NCBI GenBank assembly: GCA_017460805.1
Contig: JAFUAF010000030.1
Span: 1 to 64,000 of the forward strand
Length of the DNA stretch: 64,000 bases
Origin: Bacillota bacterium
GTDB lineage: Bacteria; Bacillota; Clostridia; Lachnospirales; CAG-274
Reading direction: 5' to 3'
Shown here piece after piece: positions 25,754 to 35,021 of this stretch. Within the stretch, counting starts at the first letter, position 1. Each line of letters begins with the position of its first letter. Position numbers and translations under genes: made by a program. A model generated the notes under the pieces. It made no database searches. It worked only from the letters and a program-made list of their open reading frames with translations, and was not told where the DNA came from.

Positions 25754-26517
25754 AAAATATAGTTGAGATAAAGCACCTTACCAAAGTTTTCAATGATGGA
25801 AAAAACGAGGTCAGGGCACTTGAAGATATCGGTCTTGAAATAAAAGAGGGAAGTTTTACATCCATAATAGGCGGCAGCGGCTGCGGCAAAAGCACAATGT
25901 TAAGGATAATAGGCGGGATTGATATCGAGTATACGGGTGAAGTGCTTGTAAACGGCAGTAAAGTTACCGCACCCTCGCGTGAAAAAGGTTTTGTTTTTCA
26001 GGATCACAGGCTTTTGCCGTGGCTTACGGTAAAGGAAAATATACGTTTCAGCCTGCCCAAAGAGCAGAAGAAAAACGATGCTTTAATAAAGGAATATCTT
26101 GAACTGGTGGGACTATCCGATTTTGAAAACTCGCTGCCCAAACAGCTTTCGGGCGGTATGGCACAGCGCGTGGCGATAGCGAGGGCACTTGCAAACAAGC
26201 CGAAAATACTGCTGCTTGACGAGCCTTTCGGCGCACTTGATGCAATAACAAAAGTAAACTTGCAGGAAGAACTTCTGAAGATATGGCAAAAGGAAAAGAT
26301 CACGATGATAATCGTTACTCACGATATTGACGAGGCTGTTTATCTGGGCGAAAATGTTGTTGTTATGACACCACGCCCCGGCAGGATAAAGCAAATTTAC
26401 AAAACAGACCTCGGCACACCAAGACTTCGCACGGGTTCACTTTTTGCAAAGGCAAGGGAAGATATATACAAAGAATTTTTCAAAGAAGCGGAAATTCCGT
26501 TTACATACAATATCTGA
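25744..26517 (+). CDS. Sulfonate-type ABC transporter ATP-binding protein
   Basis: A 257-residue SsuB-like ATPase with Walker A GGSGCGKST, Q-loop FVFQDHRLLPW, signature LSGGMAQR, Walker B ILLLDEPFGALDA and H-loop THDIDEA. It is followed after 13 bp by the glycyl radical enzyme gene, so uptake and cleavage are encoded in one operon. Confidence 0.88.
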   Translation: MAVENIVEIKHLTKVFNDGKNEVRALEDIGLEIKEGSFTSIIGGSGCGKSTMLRIIGGIDIEYTGEVLVNGSKVTAPSREKGFVFQDHRLLPWLTVKENIRFSLPKEQKKNDALIKEYLELVGLSDFENSLPKQLSGGMAQRVAIARALANKPKILLLDEPFGALDAITKVNLQEELLKIWQKEKITMIIVTHDIDEAVYLGENVVVMTPRPGRIKQIYKTDLGTPRLRTGSLFAKAREDIYKEFFKEAEIPFTYNI

Positions 26518-26530
26518 AAGGAGAAAATTT

Positions 26531-29005
26531 ATGTCACAAACATTATCACCGCAGGAAATACGCATAAAGGCGGAAGCAAAGAATCACATCAAAGTACAGG
26601 GCAAAAACCGTGCTTACGGTATTTTGCAGAAAATAAGGAGTGTCAAGCCCGTTATCGACATTGAAAGGGGCTTGTATTTTACGCAGTCTTTTAAGGAGAC
26701 TGAGGGGCAGCCGCTTCAACTGCGCTGGGCAAAGGCACTTTATCATTATGCAAAAAACGCAAAAGTCTATATTGACGATGATCAGCTTTTGGTTGGCAGA
26801 AGCGGCAAAGAGGGGCGTTACGGTATTCTCTATCCCGAACTTGACGGCAATATTTTTAAAGAAGCTATGGAAAAACTGCCCACACGCGAAAATTCTCCCT
26901 TCGATATTACGGATAAGGACAGGAAGACGGTTATAGAGGAGATAGCACCTTACTGGCAGGGCAAGACTTTCCACGAAAATTTTGCAAAATCGCTTACCCC
27001 CGAAACAACAAAACTCACTTACAACCCCGACAAGGAACTTACATCAAGATATATCGTGAATGAAACGGCTTCTTTCCGTTCTTCTTTGCAATGGGTGCAC
27101 GATTATGAAATAGTGCTTGAAAAGGGCTTTAAGGGTATAAAGGAAGAAGCGCTTGAAAAACTTTCGGGGCTTGATGAGTACAGTCCGCTTGACTATACGG
27201 AAAAAAGACCTTTTCTTGAAGCGATGATAATAACCTGTGATGCGATAGTACTTTGGGCAAACCGTCACGCAGACCTTGCCGACGGACTTGCCGCAAAGGA
27301 AAGCGACCCCAAGCGGCGCGCAGAACTTAAAAAGATAGCCGAGACCTGCCGCCGTGTACCCGAAAACCCGCCGCGCACTTTTTACGAAGCTATGCAGGCG
27401 CAATGGTTTACGCAGATGTTCTCGCGCATAGAGCAAAAAACGGGCACTATAATCTCAAACGGCAGAATGGACCAATATTTATACCCGTTTTATAAACACG
27501 ATATTAAAGCGGGCATAATTACAGATGACGAGGTGCAGGAGCTTTTTGAATGTATGTGGGTGGCAATGGCGCAGTTCATCGACCTTTATCTTTCCGATAC
27601 GGGCGGCGCATTCAACGAGGGCTATGCACATTGGGAGGCCGTGACTATCGGCGGGCAGACCAAAGAGGGACTTGATGCGACAAACGAACTTACATATATA
27701 CTTTTAAAATCAAAGCGTGAATTTCCGCTCAATTACCCCGACCTTGCGGCGCGTATTCACACAAGAAGCCCCAAAAGATATTTATATGAAGTTGCGGAAA
27801 CGATAAAAGCGGGCGAAGGCTTCCCCAAGCTTATAAATGACGAGGATGTTGTTCCGCTGCTTTTATCAAAGGGCGCAAAGTTTGAAGAAGCATACGACTA
27901 CAGCGTTTCGGGCTGTGCCGAGTGCCGTATGCCAAACCGCGACACCTACACAAGCCCCAACGCCTATATAAACTTTGCCGCCGCCCTTGAAATGGTGATA
28001 TACAACGGCAAAATGCTTAAATACGGCGATGAGGTCTTAGGGCTTGAAACGGGAGAATTTACAAAATTCAAGACTTTTGATGCCCTGCTTGAAGCTTTTT
28101 TAAAACAGCAGCGCAATTTTATAAAGCACGCATTTATCCAGCAGCGTGAAATTATAAGGTTAAGGGCGCAGCATTTTGCCTCGCCCTTGGGTTCTGCCCT
28201 GCACAAACTTTGCCGTGAGCAATATCTTGACATACATCAGCCAAAGATAGAGGGCGGAATTGACCTGGGATATTTTGAATATATGGGCTTTGCTACGGTC
28301 ATTGACTCCTTGGCAGCAATAAAAAAGACCGTTTTTGAGGATAAGACCCTGACCCTTGCACAGATAAAAGAGGCATTGGAACATAATTTCAAGGGCTATG
28401 AAGCGGTAAGACAAATTTTATTGAATGCCCCGAGTTACGGAAATGACGATGAATACACCGACAGCATAGGCAAACTGCTTGATCGCGAAGCGCAGGAATT
28501 TACAAGAAAATACGGCGCGGAACTGGGCGTGCATATGGACTTGCGCCTTGTACCGTTTACATCTCACGTTCCTTTCGGAAAAGTTGTCAGTGCTACACCC
28601 AACGGCAGGTTTGCAAATACTCCGCTTTCGGACGGTTCAAGTGCATCACAGGGTGCGGATATAAACGGCCCTACTGCGGTTCTGCTTTCAAATTATGCAA
28701 CTAAAAATTTTGACTGCTGTGAACACGCGGGAAGACTTATCAACGTAAAATTAAGCCCTGCCTGCGTAAAGGGCGAAGAGGGCACGGAAAAACTGGTGCG
28801 TTTTATAGAGGCATGGCGCGATCTGAAACTTTGGCATATACAGTTTAATGTGCTTAACACCGACACCATGCGCGCCGCACAGAAAGACCCCGAAAACTAT
28901 CGTAATCTGCTTGTGCGCATAGCGGGCTATTCGGCATATTTTACCGAGCTTACAAAGGACTTGCAGGACGACCTCATCTCCAGAACGGAGCATGAAGCGG
29001 TATGA
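26531..29005 (+). CDS. islA: Glycyl radical enzyme, probable isethionate sulfite-lyase
   Basis: An 824-residue glycyl radical enzyme. The radical loop near the C-terminus is RIAGYSA (Gly799), and the thiyl Cys462 is followed by Glu464 in SGCAECRMPN. Bilophila IslA residues, as I recall them (Arg189, Gln193, Cys468, Glu470, Arg678, Phe682, Gly805), all have identical counterparts here at a constant offset of six: Arg183, Gln187, Cys462, Glu464, Arg672, Phe676 and Gly799. That argues for cleavage of isethionate (2-hydroxyethanesulfonate) to acetaldehyde and sulfite, not for pyruvate formate-lyase or choline lyase. Neighbours supply import, activation, isethionate formation and sulfite handling. 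ATG 26531 has AAAGGAGA; an upstream ATG lies inside the transporter gene. Oxygen-sensitive and cytosolic. Confidence 0.85.
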   Translation: MSQTLSPQEIRIKAEAKNHIKVQGKNRAYGILQKIRSVKPVIDIERGLYFTQSFKETEGQPLQLRWAKALYHYAKNAKVYIDDDQLLVGRSGKEGRYGILYPELDGNIFKEAMEKLPTRENSPFDITDKDRKTVIEEIAPYWQGKTFHENFAKSLTPETTKLTYNPDKELTSRYIVNETASFRSSLQWVHDYEIVLEKGFKGIKEEALEKLSGLDEYSPLDYTEKRPFLEAMIITCDAIVLWANRHADLADGLAAKESDPKRRAELKKIAETCRRVPENPPRTFYEAMQAQWFTQMFSRIEQKTGTIISNGRMDQYLYPFYKHDIKAGIITDDEVQELFECMWVAMAQFIDLYLSDTGGAFNEGYAHWEAVTIGGQTKEGLDATNELTYILLKSKREFPLNYPDLAARIHTRSPKRYLYEVAETIKAGEGFPKLINDEDVVPLLLSKGAKFEEAYDYSVSGCAECRMPNRDTYTSPNAYINFAAALEMVIYNGKMLKYGDEVLGLETGEFTKFKTFDALLEAFLKQQRNFIKHAFIQQREIIRLRAQHFASPLGSALHKLCREQYLDIHQPKIEGGIDLGYFEYMGFATVIDSLAAIKKTVFEDKTLTLAQIKEALEHNFKGYEAVRQILLNAPSYGNDDEYTDSIGKLLDREAQEFTRKYGAELGVHMDLRLVPFTSHVPFGKVVSATPNGRFANTPLSDGSSASQGADINGPTAVLLSNYATKNFDCCEHAGRLINVKLSPACVKGEEGTEKLVRFIEAWRDLKLWHIQFNVLNTDTMRAAQKDPENYRNLLVRIAGYSAYFTELTKDLQDDLISRTEHEAV

Positions 29006-29856
29006 GCCTTGTTTTCAATATTCAGCGTTACTCCCTGCATGACGGCGACGGCATAAGAACGACCGTATTTTTAAAAGGCTGTCCTTTAAAATGCCGCTGG
29101 TGCTGCAACCCCGAATCCCAAAGCTATGAAAAAGAGGTAATGTATACCCGTTCAAAATGTATAGGCAAAACCGAATGTGGGTTTTGTGAAAAATACGGTG
29201 TGGAGTTTGAAGAGAACAAAGCGAAGATCACCGCCGAGTGCCCCCACGAAGTCTGCAATATCTGTCCGTCAAAGGCTGTAAAAACAGTCGGCGAGGAATA
29301 CACGGCAGATGAAATACTCGATATTGCCGAGCGTGACAGTATTTTCGGCGGAGGTATCACAATAAGCGGCGGCGAACCGCTGACGCATCCCGACCTTTTA
29401 TTGGAAATACTGAAAAAGGCAAAGCAAAGGCGCTTGTCAACTGCGCTGGAGACCTGCGGCCATGCCGATTATTCCGTGCTTTTTGAGGCGGCAAAATATC
29501 TTGATATGATAATGTTTGACATAAAGTCCTTAAACACTGAAAAACACAGGGAATATACGGGAAAGAGCAGCGAACTTATTATAAAGAATTTCACAGCCCT
29601 TTGTGCGGACTATCCGAATTTAAGAAAAAAAGTCCGCACACCCGTTATCCCCGACTTTAACGATACCGCAAATGACATTATGGATATAGCGGCATTTTTG
29701 CGGGACAAACCGAATGTGCAATATGAACTTTTGCCCTACCACAGCTACGGAAAAAGCAAATATCAGGCTTTGGGGCGTGAATACCCAATGGGGGAGAAAA
29801 CACTTGACAAACATAATTTTGAAGTGCTGAAAGCGCTTGCGGAGGAAATGTTATGA
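29002..29856 (+). CDS. islB: Glycyl radical enzyme activating enzyme
   Basis: A 284-residue radical SAM activase that generates the glycyl radical on the upstream enzyme. The cluster motif CPLKCRWC (Cys-x3-Cys-x2-Cys) lies after DGDGIRTTVFLKG. An inserted Cys-rich region (about 45-95: KCIGKTECGFC, CPHEVCNICP) is a ferredoxin-like insert typical of activases of eliminating glycyl radical enzymes. GGGITISGGEPL provides SAM contacts. It overlaps the genes on both sides by 4 bp. Confidence 0.93.
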   Translation: MSLVFNIQRYSLHDGDGIRTTVFLKGCPLKCRWCCNPESQSYEKEVMYTRSKCIGKTECGFCEKYGVEFEENKAKITAECPHEVCNICPSKAVKTVGEEYTADEILDIAERDSIFGGGITISGGEPLTHPDLLLEILKKAKQRRLSTALETCGHADYSVLFEAAKYLDMIMFDIKSLNTEKHREYTGKSSELIIKNFTALCADYPNLRKKVRTPVIPDFNDTANDIMDIAAFLRDKPNVQYELLPYHSYGKSKYQALGREYPMGEKTLDKHNFEVLKALAEEML

Positions 29857-30932
29857 ACTGGTTTTACGAACAGCCCGTAAAAATAATTTTCGGCAATAAC
29901 AGCATAAATAAGCTGCCCGAAACAGTAAACGGCAGAAAAACTCTGCTTGTTACAAGTCCGCATTTTACAAAAAGCGGGTTTACGGATAAGTTAAGCAAAA
30001 AGCTCGGTAACTGCCGCGTTTTTGATAAGGTCTCGCCAAATCCCGATGCGGAGGAAGTGAATTTATGTGCAAAGGAAGTGCGCGGCGGCAAAATCGAATG
30101 TATTGCCGCTCTTGGCGGCGGCAGCGTTATCGACCTTGCAAAAGCCGCTTCTTTGGGTATTGAAGATATAAGAAAGTACACGGCCGAAAAAAGCAAGGTT
30201 TCCGTAATAGCGATACCGACAACAGCAGGCACGGGAAGTGAAGTAACAAATGTTGCCGTTATTTCCGACCGAAAAAAAGGCAGTAAAATGCCGCTTGTTT
30301 CGGACAGCTTTTATCCCGAATATGCAATTATCGACCCCTCTTTGACCTACTCTTTGCCGCCGCGTGTAACAGCGGTTTCGGGCATAGATGTGCTTTGTCA
30401 TGCGGTCGAGGGCTATTGGAGCAAAAATCATCAGCCTATTTGTGACAGCATGGCTTTTCAGGCAATAAAACTTGTTTTTGACTATTTGCCGAGGGCATAT
30501 AAAAACGGAAATGATACAGAAGCGAGGGAGAAGATGGCCGAGGCTTCGCTTATGGCGGGACTGGCGTTTTCTCAGCCGAAAACAACGGCTTCTCACGCCT
30601 GTTCTTTCCCGCTTACGAGCATTTACGGCATACCACACGGCGAAGCCTGCGGACTTACACTTGATTTTTTTACAAGAATAAACGAAAAAGACCCGCGCAC
30701 ACGATCACTTATAATGGCACTTGAATTTACGGATGTGAACACTTTTGCGGACAAGATATTTGACTTAAAGCAAAAAATCGGTCTGCGCACGGGACTTAAA
30801 GACCTGAATTTAAGCAAAGAAAACATAAACGAACTGATACAAAAAAGCAAACACCCAAATTTGCTCAACAACCCCGTTGAAATAACGGATGAGATATTAT
30901 TGAAATTATATAACAAATTAAAGGAGAGATGA
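29853..30932 (+). CDS. sarD: Iron-containing alcohol dehydrogenase, probable sulfoacetaldehyde reductase
   Basis: A 359-residue group III metal-dependent alcohol dehydrogenase. The nucleotide loop is GGGSVID; IPTTAGTGSE is the family signature; metal ligands lie in GIDVLCHAVE, ASHACSF and IPHGEACG. SarD/TauF enzymes of this family reduce sulfoacetaldehyde to isethionate with NADH. The substrate here is inferred from position between the isethionate-lyase pair and a taurine-type aminotransferase. Oxidation or reduction of the acetaldehyde product would be an alternative role. Confidence 0.82.
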   Translation: MNWFYEQPVKIIFGNNSINKLPETVNGRKTLLVTSPHFTKSGFTDKLSKKLGNCRVFDKVSPNPDAEEVNLCAKEVRGGKIECIAALGGGSVIDLAKAASLGIEDIRKYTAEKSKVSVIAIPTTAGTGSEVTNVAVISDRKKGSKMPLVSDSFYPEYAIIDPSLTYSLPPRVTAVSGIDVLCHAVEGYWSKNHQPICDSMAFQAIKLVFDYLPRAYKNGNDTEAREKMAEASLMAGLAFSQPKTTASHACSFPLTSIYGIPHGEACGLTLDFFTRINEKDPRTRSLIMALEFTDVNTFADKIFDLKQKIGLRTGLKDLNLSKENINELIQKSKHPNLLNNPVEITDEILLKLYNKLKER

Positions 30933-30934
30933 GA

Positions 30935-32269
30935 ATGTCGGAACTGACAAGAGAGCAAGTTCTTGAATATGATAAAAAATACAATCAGCACCCATGGCTG
31001 AAAGGCAATGCAAACGCAATACCTGTTGAAAAGGCGGACGGAATATATTTTTGGGACTACAACGGCAAAAAATATTTTGATATGTCAAGTCAGCTTGCAA
31101 ATGTAAATCTGGGCTACGGCAACAAGGCTATCATTGACGCAATAAAAAAACAGGCGGATATTCTGCCTTATATCGCACCCGCCTATGCTTCGGGTCCACG
31201 CAGCGAACTCGCAAAGCTTCTGATAGACCTCGCCCCCGACAATATGAGCAAAGTGTTTTTCAGCTGCGGCGGTTCAGATGCGAACGAGGCGGCAATTTAC
31301 GCCGCAAGAACTTACACAGGTAAAAGCAAGGTACTTTCACGCTACCGCAGCTATCACGGCTCAACTTTGGGTTCGGGCAATCTCTCGGGAGATCCTCGCC
31401 GCTTTGCACTTGAACGCCCCGCCGCAAACGGCTACCTTAAATTTTACGACCCCTATGTTTACCGCTCAAACCAGAATTTCAAGGATGATGCCGAAGCCTC
31501 GAAGTTTTATCTCGATATGCTTGAACAGCAGATACAATACGAGGGTGCAGACCAGATAGCCGCAATAGTTGTGGAGAGCATAACGGGCGCAAACGGTGTT
31601 ATTATCCCGCCCGACGGTTATTTGCAGGGACTGCGCGCACTTTGCGATAAATACGGTATTCTTCTTGTTTGTGACGAGGTAATGGCAGGCTTTGGCAGAA
31701 CGGGCAAAATGTTCGCCTTTGAACATTGGGGCATAAAACCCGATATAATCTCTTTTGCAAAGGGTGTTACCTGCGGCTATGTGCAGCTTGGCGGCGTTAT
31801 TTTAAGCAGGGAGATAAGCGATCATTTTGAGGATAACACATTTTTGTACGGCCTTACCTACAGCGGACATTCCCTTGCCTGTGCGGCGGGTCTCGCCTGC
31901 GTGAATTATTATCTTGAAAATCATATTTTAGACCATGTAAACAAGGTCGGAAAAGTTTTCGGCGAACTGCTTGAAGAAATAAAGGCTAACCACAAATGCG
32001 TGGGAGATGTGCGCTATATCGGCCTTTTTGGTGCAGTAGAACTGATGAAAGACAGGGAAAAGAAGATACCCCTTGTGCCCTACGGCTATGACGAGCAGGC
32101 AATAATGGCACAGATACACGGGCTGCTTAAAGAACGCGGTTTTGCTGCATTCGGCAGGGAAAACAATATCAATATAACTCCGCCGCTTATCATAACGGAA
32201 GACGAATTGAAAGAGGCATTTAAAATACTTGATGAAGTGTTGACGATAGTTGATGACAGGTTTATTTAA
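30935..32269 (+). CDS. Class III aminotransferase, probable taurine transaminase
   Basis: A 444-residue PLP-dependent omega-aminotransferase. SCGGSDANEAAI contacts the cofactor phosphate, VCDEVMAGFGRTG holds the PLP-stacking Asp, and ISFAKGVTCGY contains the Schiff-base Lys. The start (YFWDYNGKKYFDMSSQLANVNLG) is like taurine:2-oxoglutarate aminotransferases (Toa); taurine:pyruvate specificity cannot be excluded. It would convert taurine to sulfoacetaldehyde, feeding the reductase encoded upstream. I chose ATG 30935, 8 bp after AGGAG; an ATG two codons earlier is too close to the ribosome site. Last gene of the operon; PLP synthase genes follow under their own promoter. Confidence 0.8.
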   Translation: MSELTREQVLEYDKKYNQHPWLKGNANAIPVEKADGIYFWDYNGKKYFDMSSQLANVNLGYGNKAIIDAIKKQADILPYIAPAYASGPRSELAKLLIDLAPDNMSKVFFSCGGSDANEAAIYAARTYTGKSKVLSRYRSYHGSTLGSGNLSGDPRRFALERPAANGYLKFYDPYVYRSNQNFKDDAEASKFYLDMLEQQIQYEGADQIAAIVVESITGANGVIIPPDGYLQGLRALCDKYGILLVCDEVMAGFGRTGKMFAFEHWGIKPDIISFAKGVTCGYVQLGGVILSREISDHFEDNTFLYGLTYSGHSLACAAGLACVNYYLENHILDHVNKVGKVFGELLEEIKANHKCVGDVRYIGLFGAVELMKDREKKIPLVPYGYDEQAIMAQIHGLLKERGFAAFGRENNINITPPLIITEDELKEAFKILDEVLTIVDDRFI

Positions 32270-32273
32270 ATCT

Positions 32274-32337
32274 CGAACTGGTATGGTAAAACAAAACCGA
32301 ACTGATTATATAAAACTCCTTTTTTTATTGGTATAAT
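32274..32337 (+). promoter_or_regulatory. pdxST promoter with direct repeats for a MocR-type activator
   Basis: Two direct repeats, CGAACTGGTATGGTAAAAC (32274-32292) and CGAACTGATTATATAAAAC (32298-32316), are 24 bp apart. TATAAT at 32332-32337 is the -10 box. The -35 position (32309-32314, TATAAA) is poor and lies inside repeat 2. A weak -35 covered by the second of two direct repeats is typical of promoters activated by PdxR/TauR-like MocR regulators. Such a gene (33830) lies just after pdxT. Confidence 0.7.
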
Positions 32338-32368
32338 CATAGCATCAAATAAAAAAGGAGTTTTTAAA

Positions 32369-33241
32369 ATGAGTGGAGAATATCAATTAAACAAGGAACT
32401 TGCACAGATGTTAAAAGGCGGCGTAATAATGGATGTCACAACGCCCGAGCAGGCACGCATAGCGCAGGAAGCGGGAGCGTGCGCCGTTATGGCGCTTGAA
32501 CGCATACCCGCAGATATCCGCGCGGCAGGCGGTGTATCGAGAATGAGCGACCCGCAAATGATACGCTCGATTCAGGATGCTGTCAGCATCCCCGTTATGG
32601 CCAAGTGCCGCATAGGACATTTTGTGGAAGCGCAGATACTTGAAGCGATAGAGATAGACTACATAGACGAGAGCGAAGTTTTATCTCCCGCGGATGATGT
32701 ATATCATGTTGACAAAACTCAGTTCAAAGTGCCGTTTGTGTGCGGTGCAAGGGATCTTGGCGAGGCTCTCCGAAGAATAAGCGAGGGTGCAGCTATGATA
32801 CGTACAAAGGGCGAACCGGGTACGGGCGATATAGTTCAGGCCGTAAGACATATGCGAAAAATGAACTCGGAGATACGCAAAGTCGTTTCTTTGCGTGAGG
32901 ACGAGCTTTTTGAAGAGGCGAAACAGCTTCAAGTGCCGTATGCTCTTGTTAAACAGGTACATGACGAGGGCAGACTGCCCGTTGTCAATTTTGCGGCAGG
33001 AGGTGTTGCCACACCCGCAGATGCGGCACTTATGATGCAGCTTGGCGCGGAGGGCGTTTTTGTGGGTTCGGGTATTTTTAAATCGGGCGACCCGAAAAAG
33101 AGAGCGGCCGCTATCGTGCAGGCGGTCACAAATTACAAAGATGCAAAACTGATAGCAGACCTTTCTTCGGGGCTCGGCGAAGCAATGGTCGGAATAAACG
33201 AGCAGGAGATAGAACTGCTTATGGCGGAAAGGGGCAAATGA
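32369..33241 (+). CDS. pdxS: PLP synthase, PdxS subunit
   Basis: A 290-residue (beta/alpha)8 synthase subunit that forms pyridoxal 5'-phosphate from ribose 5-phosphate, glyceraldehyde 3-phosphate and ammonia. Highly conserved segments include [29 protein letters not shown] (split by the start region), [30 protein letters not shown] and [23 protein letters not shown] 32369 follows AAAAGGAG. It pairs with PdxT. Its location next to a PLP-dependent sulfonate pathway and many PLP enzymes suggests cofactor supply for the island. Confidence 0.97.
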   Translation: MSGEYQLNKELAQMLKGGVIMDVTTPEQARIAQEAGACAVMALERIPADIRAAGGVSRMSDPQMIRSIQDAVSIPVMAKCRIGHFVEAQILEAIEIDYIDESEVLSPADDVYHVDKTQFKVPFVCGARDLGEALRRISEGAAMIRTKGEPGTGDIVQAVRHMRKMNSEIRKVVSLREDELFEEAKQLQVPYALVKQVHDEGRLPVVNFAAGGVATPADAALMMQLGAEGVFVGSGIFKSGDPKKRAAAIVQAVTNYKDAKLIADLSSGLGEAMVGINEQEIELLMAERGK

Positions 33242-33242
33242 T

Positions 33243-33806
33243 ATGCGTATCGGTGTTCTTGCCCTGCAAGGTGATTTTGCGGAGCATATTTCAAAACTTT
33301 CCTCGCTTGGCATAGATGCCTTTGAAATACGAAAACTTTCGGATATTTCAAACCGTTTTGACGGCCTTGTTCTGCCGGGCGGAGAAAGTACAGTTATGAA
33401 AAAACTGCTTCACGATCTCGGACTTTTTAACCCGCTTAAAAACCTTATTTCGGACGGCCTGCCCGTGTTTGCTACCTGTGCGGGAATGATACTGCTTGCA
33501 AAAAGTCTTGAGGACGGCGAAGCCCCGTGTTTCGGCACAATGGATATAACCGTGAAACGCAATGCCTACGGCAGACAGCTCGGCAGTTTCAGATGCGTGG
33601 ATAAATTTAACGGCATACCGACAGAAATGCCCTTTATACGTGCACCTTATGTCAAAAAAGCGGGAAAAAGCGTGGATGTGCTTTCCGTACATGATAACAG
33701 GATAGTTGCGGTAAGACAGCAAAATCAGCTTGCGGCGGCATTTCATCCCGAACTTACCGCAGACGATACAGTTTACAATACATTTATTGAAATGATAAAA
33801 AAATAA
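33243..33806 (+). CDS. pdxT: PLP synthase glutaminase subunit PdxT
   Basis: A 187-residue class I glutamine amidotransferase that feeds ammonia to PdxS. GVLALQGDFAEH opens the protein, LPGGESTVMKKLL binds the ligand, TCAGMILLA has the nucleophilic Cys, and AAFHPELT has the His-x-Glu pair. It begins immediately after the pdxS stop, so the two are coupled. Confidence 0.97.
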   Translation: MRIGVLALQGDFAEHISKLSSLGIDAFEIRKLSDISNRFDGLVLPGGESTVMKKLLHDLGLFNPLKNLISDGLPVFATCAGMILLAKSLEDGEAPCFGTMDITVKRNAYGRQLGSFRCVDKFNGIPTEMPFIRAPYVKKAGKSVDVLSVHDNRIVAVRQQNQLAAAFHPELTADDTVYNTFIEMIKK

Positions 33807-33829
33807 ATTAAACGAGAGGAGCGGACCTA

Positions 33830-34942
33830 ATGCAAATAGCAATAGACAGCACAAGCAAGACCCCTGTATATGTGCAGATATACAGCGCACTTCGCAGCAA
33901 AATTATCGGCGGAGCATTTCCGCACGGTTCAAAACTTCCGTCAAAGAGAAAACTTGCGAGTGACTGCGGTGTAAGCGTTGCTACAATAGAACATGCATAC
34001 GCACTTCTGTGCGACGAAGATTACTGCGAAACACGGCAGCGCAGCGGCTGTTATGTTATCTACAGTCCCGAATACAGTTTTCCGTCGGGCGATGTTTTGC
34101 ACACGTTTGGTGAAAATGACACTGTGTCTGCCGATACGCTGCATTTTGACGATATTCCTTTTTCCGTTTTTTCAAACCGTATGAGAAAGGTTTTGCTTGA
34201 CTGCGGCGAAAAGATATTACAGAAATCTCCGAACAACGGTTCACACGAACTGCGTGAAGCTATATGCCGTTATCTTTCAAGAAGCCGAAACATAGAAGCT
34301 GCACCCGAACAGATCATTATAGGTTCGGGTGCGGAATACCTTTATGGACTTTGCATACAAATGCTCGGAAGGGAAAATATAATTGCACTTGAAAACCCCT
34401 CTTACGAAAAAATAAAAGCGGTATATAATGCAAACGGAGCTGTATGTGAAATGCTTGACATGGACGGCGAGGGAATAAAAACAGAGGCTTTGAAAAATTC
34501 CAAAGCTTCTGTTTTGCACGTAACGCCGTTTCACAGCTATCCAAGCGATATTACGGCATCTGCCGCAAGACGGGTCGAATATATCAACTGGGCAAAAGAA
34601 AGAAATGCGGTCATAATTGAGGATGATTACGATTCGGAATTCATCCTTACGGGAGTAGCCCCCGAAACTTTATTTTCTCTCTGTCCCAACGGAAATGTTA
34701 TTTATATAAACACATTTTCAAAAACCGTCGCTCCGTCTATAAGAGTGGGTTATATGATTTTGCCGCCTTCGCTTTTACCTGTTTACAGCGAAAAGATAGG
34801 CTTTTATTCCTGTACCGTTCCGATGCTTGAGCAGTATTTTCTTGCAAGCTGGATAAACAGCGGAGATTTTGAACGAAATATAAACCGCATCAGACATAAA
34901 ATAAAAAAGATTGACTGCAATATTAAAAAAAATACTGTATAG
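33830..34942 (+). CDS. MocR-type (GntR/aminotransferase) regulator, C-terminally short
   Basis: A 370-residue fusion of a GntR winged helix (about 1-75; KLPSKRKLASDCGVSVATIEHAY) and a fold-type I aminotransferase domain (about 100-370). The PLP Lys is present in INTFSKTVAPSIRVGYM. Family members run to 450-490 residues; this one stops about 80 residues early, after RIRHKIKKIDCNIKKNTV, in A-rich sequence just before a terminator. The small effector-domain end is therefore missing. Candidate targets are the direct repeats before pdxS (PdxR-like role); regulation of taurine genes (TauR-like) is the alternative. It is 23 bp after pdxT and probably autoregulated with it. Confidence 0.8.
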   Translation: MQIAIDSTSKTPVYVQIYSALRSKIIGGAFPHGSKLPSKRKLASDCGVSVATIEHAYALLCDEDYCETRQRSGCYVIYSPEYSFPSGDVLHTFGENDTVSADTLHFDDIPFSVFSNRMRKVLLDCGEKILQKSPNNGSHELREAICRYLSRSRNIEAAPEQIIIGSGAEYLYGLCIQMLGRENIIALENPSYEKIKAVYNANGAVCEMLDMDGEGIKTEALKNSKASVLHVTPFHSYPSDITASAARRVEYINWAKERNAVIIEDDYDSEFILTGVAPETLFSLCPNGNVIYINTFSKTVAPSIRVGYMILPPSLLPVYSEKIGFYSCTVPMLEQYFLASWINSGDFERNINRIRHKIKKIDCNIKKNTV

Positions 34943-34954
34943 CTGATATAAAAA

Positions 34955-35008
34955 GAAACACCCGCAGGCAATGGCGAAACCATACCTGCGGGTATTTCTT
35001 TTTAGTCG
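34955..35008. terminator. Bidirectional terminator between the two arms of the sulfur island
   Basis: ACCCGCAGGCAATGG pairs with CCATACCTGCGGGT around CGAAA (one bulge). T-runs follow on both strands (TATTTCTTTTT on plus, GTTTCTTTTT on minus). It closes the mocR and epsC transcripts. Confidence 0.85.
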
Positions 35009-35021
35009 ATGTCCGATCGCT

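Noticed and set aside
26531..29005. Pyruvate formate-lyase or choline trimethylamine-lyase
   Set aside because: There is one active-site Cys with a Glu two residues later rather than the Cys-Cys pair of PFL, and the neighbours are sulfonate rather than microcompartment or ethanolamine/choline genes.
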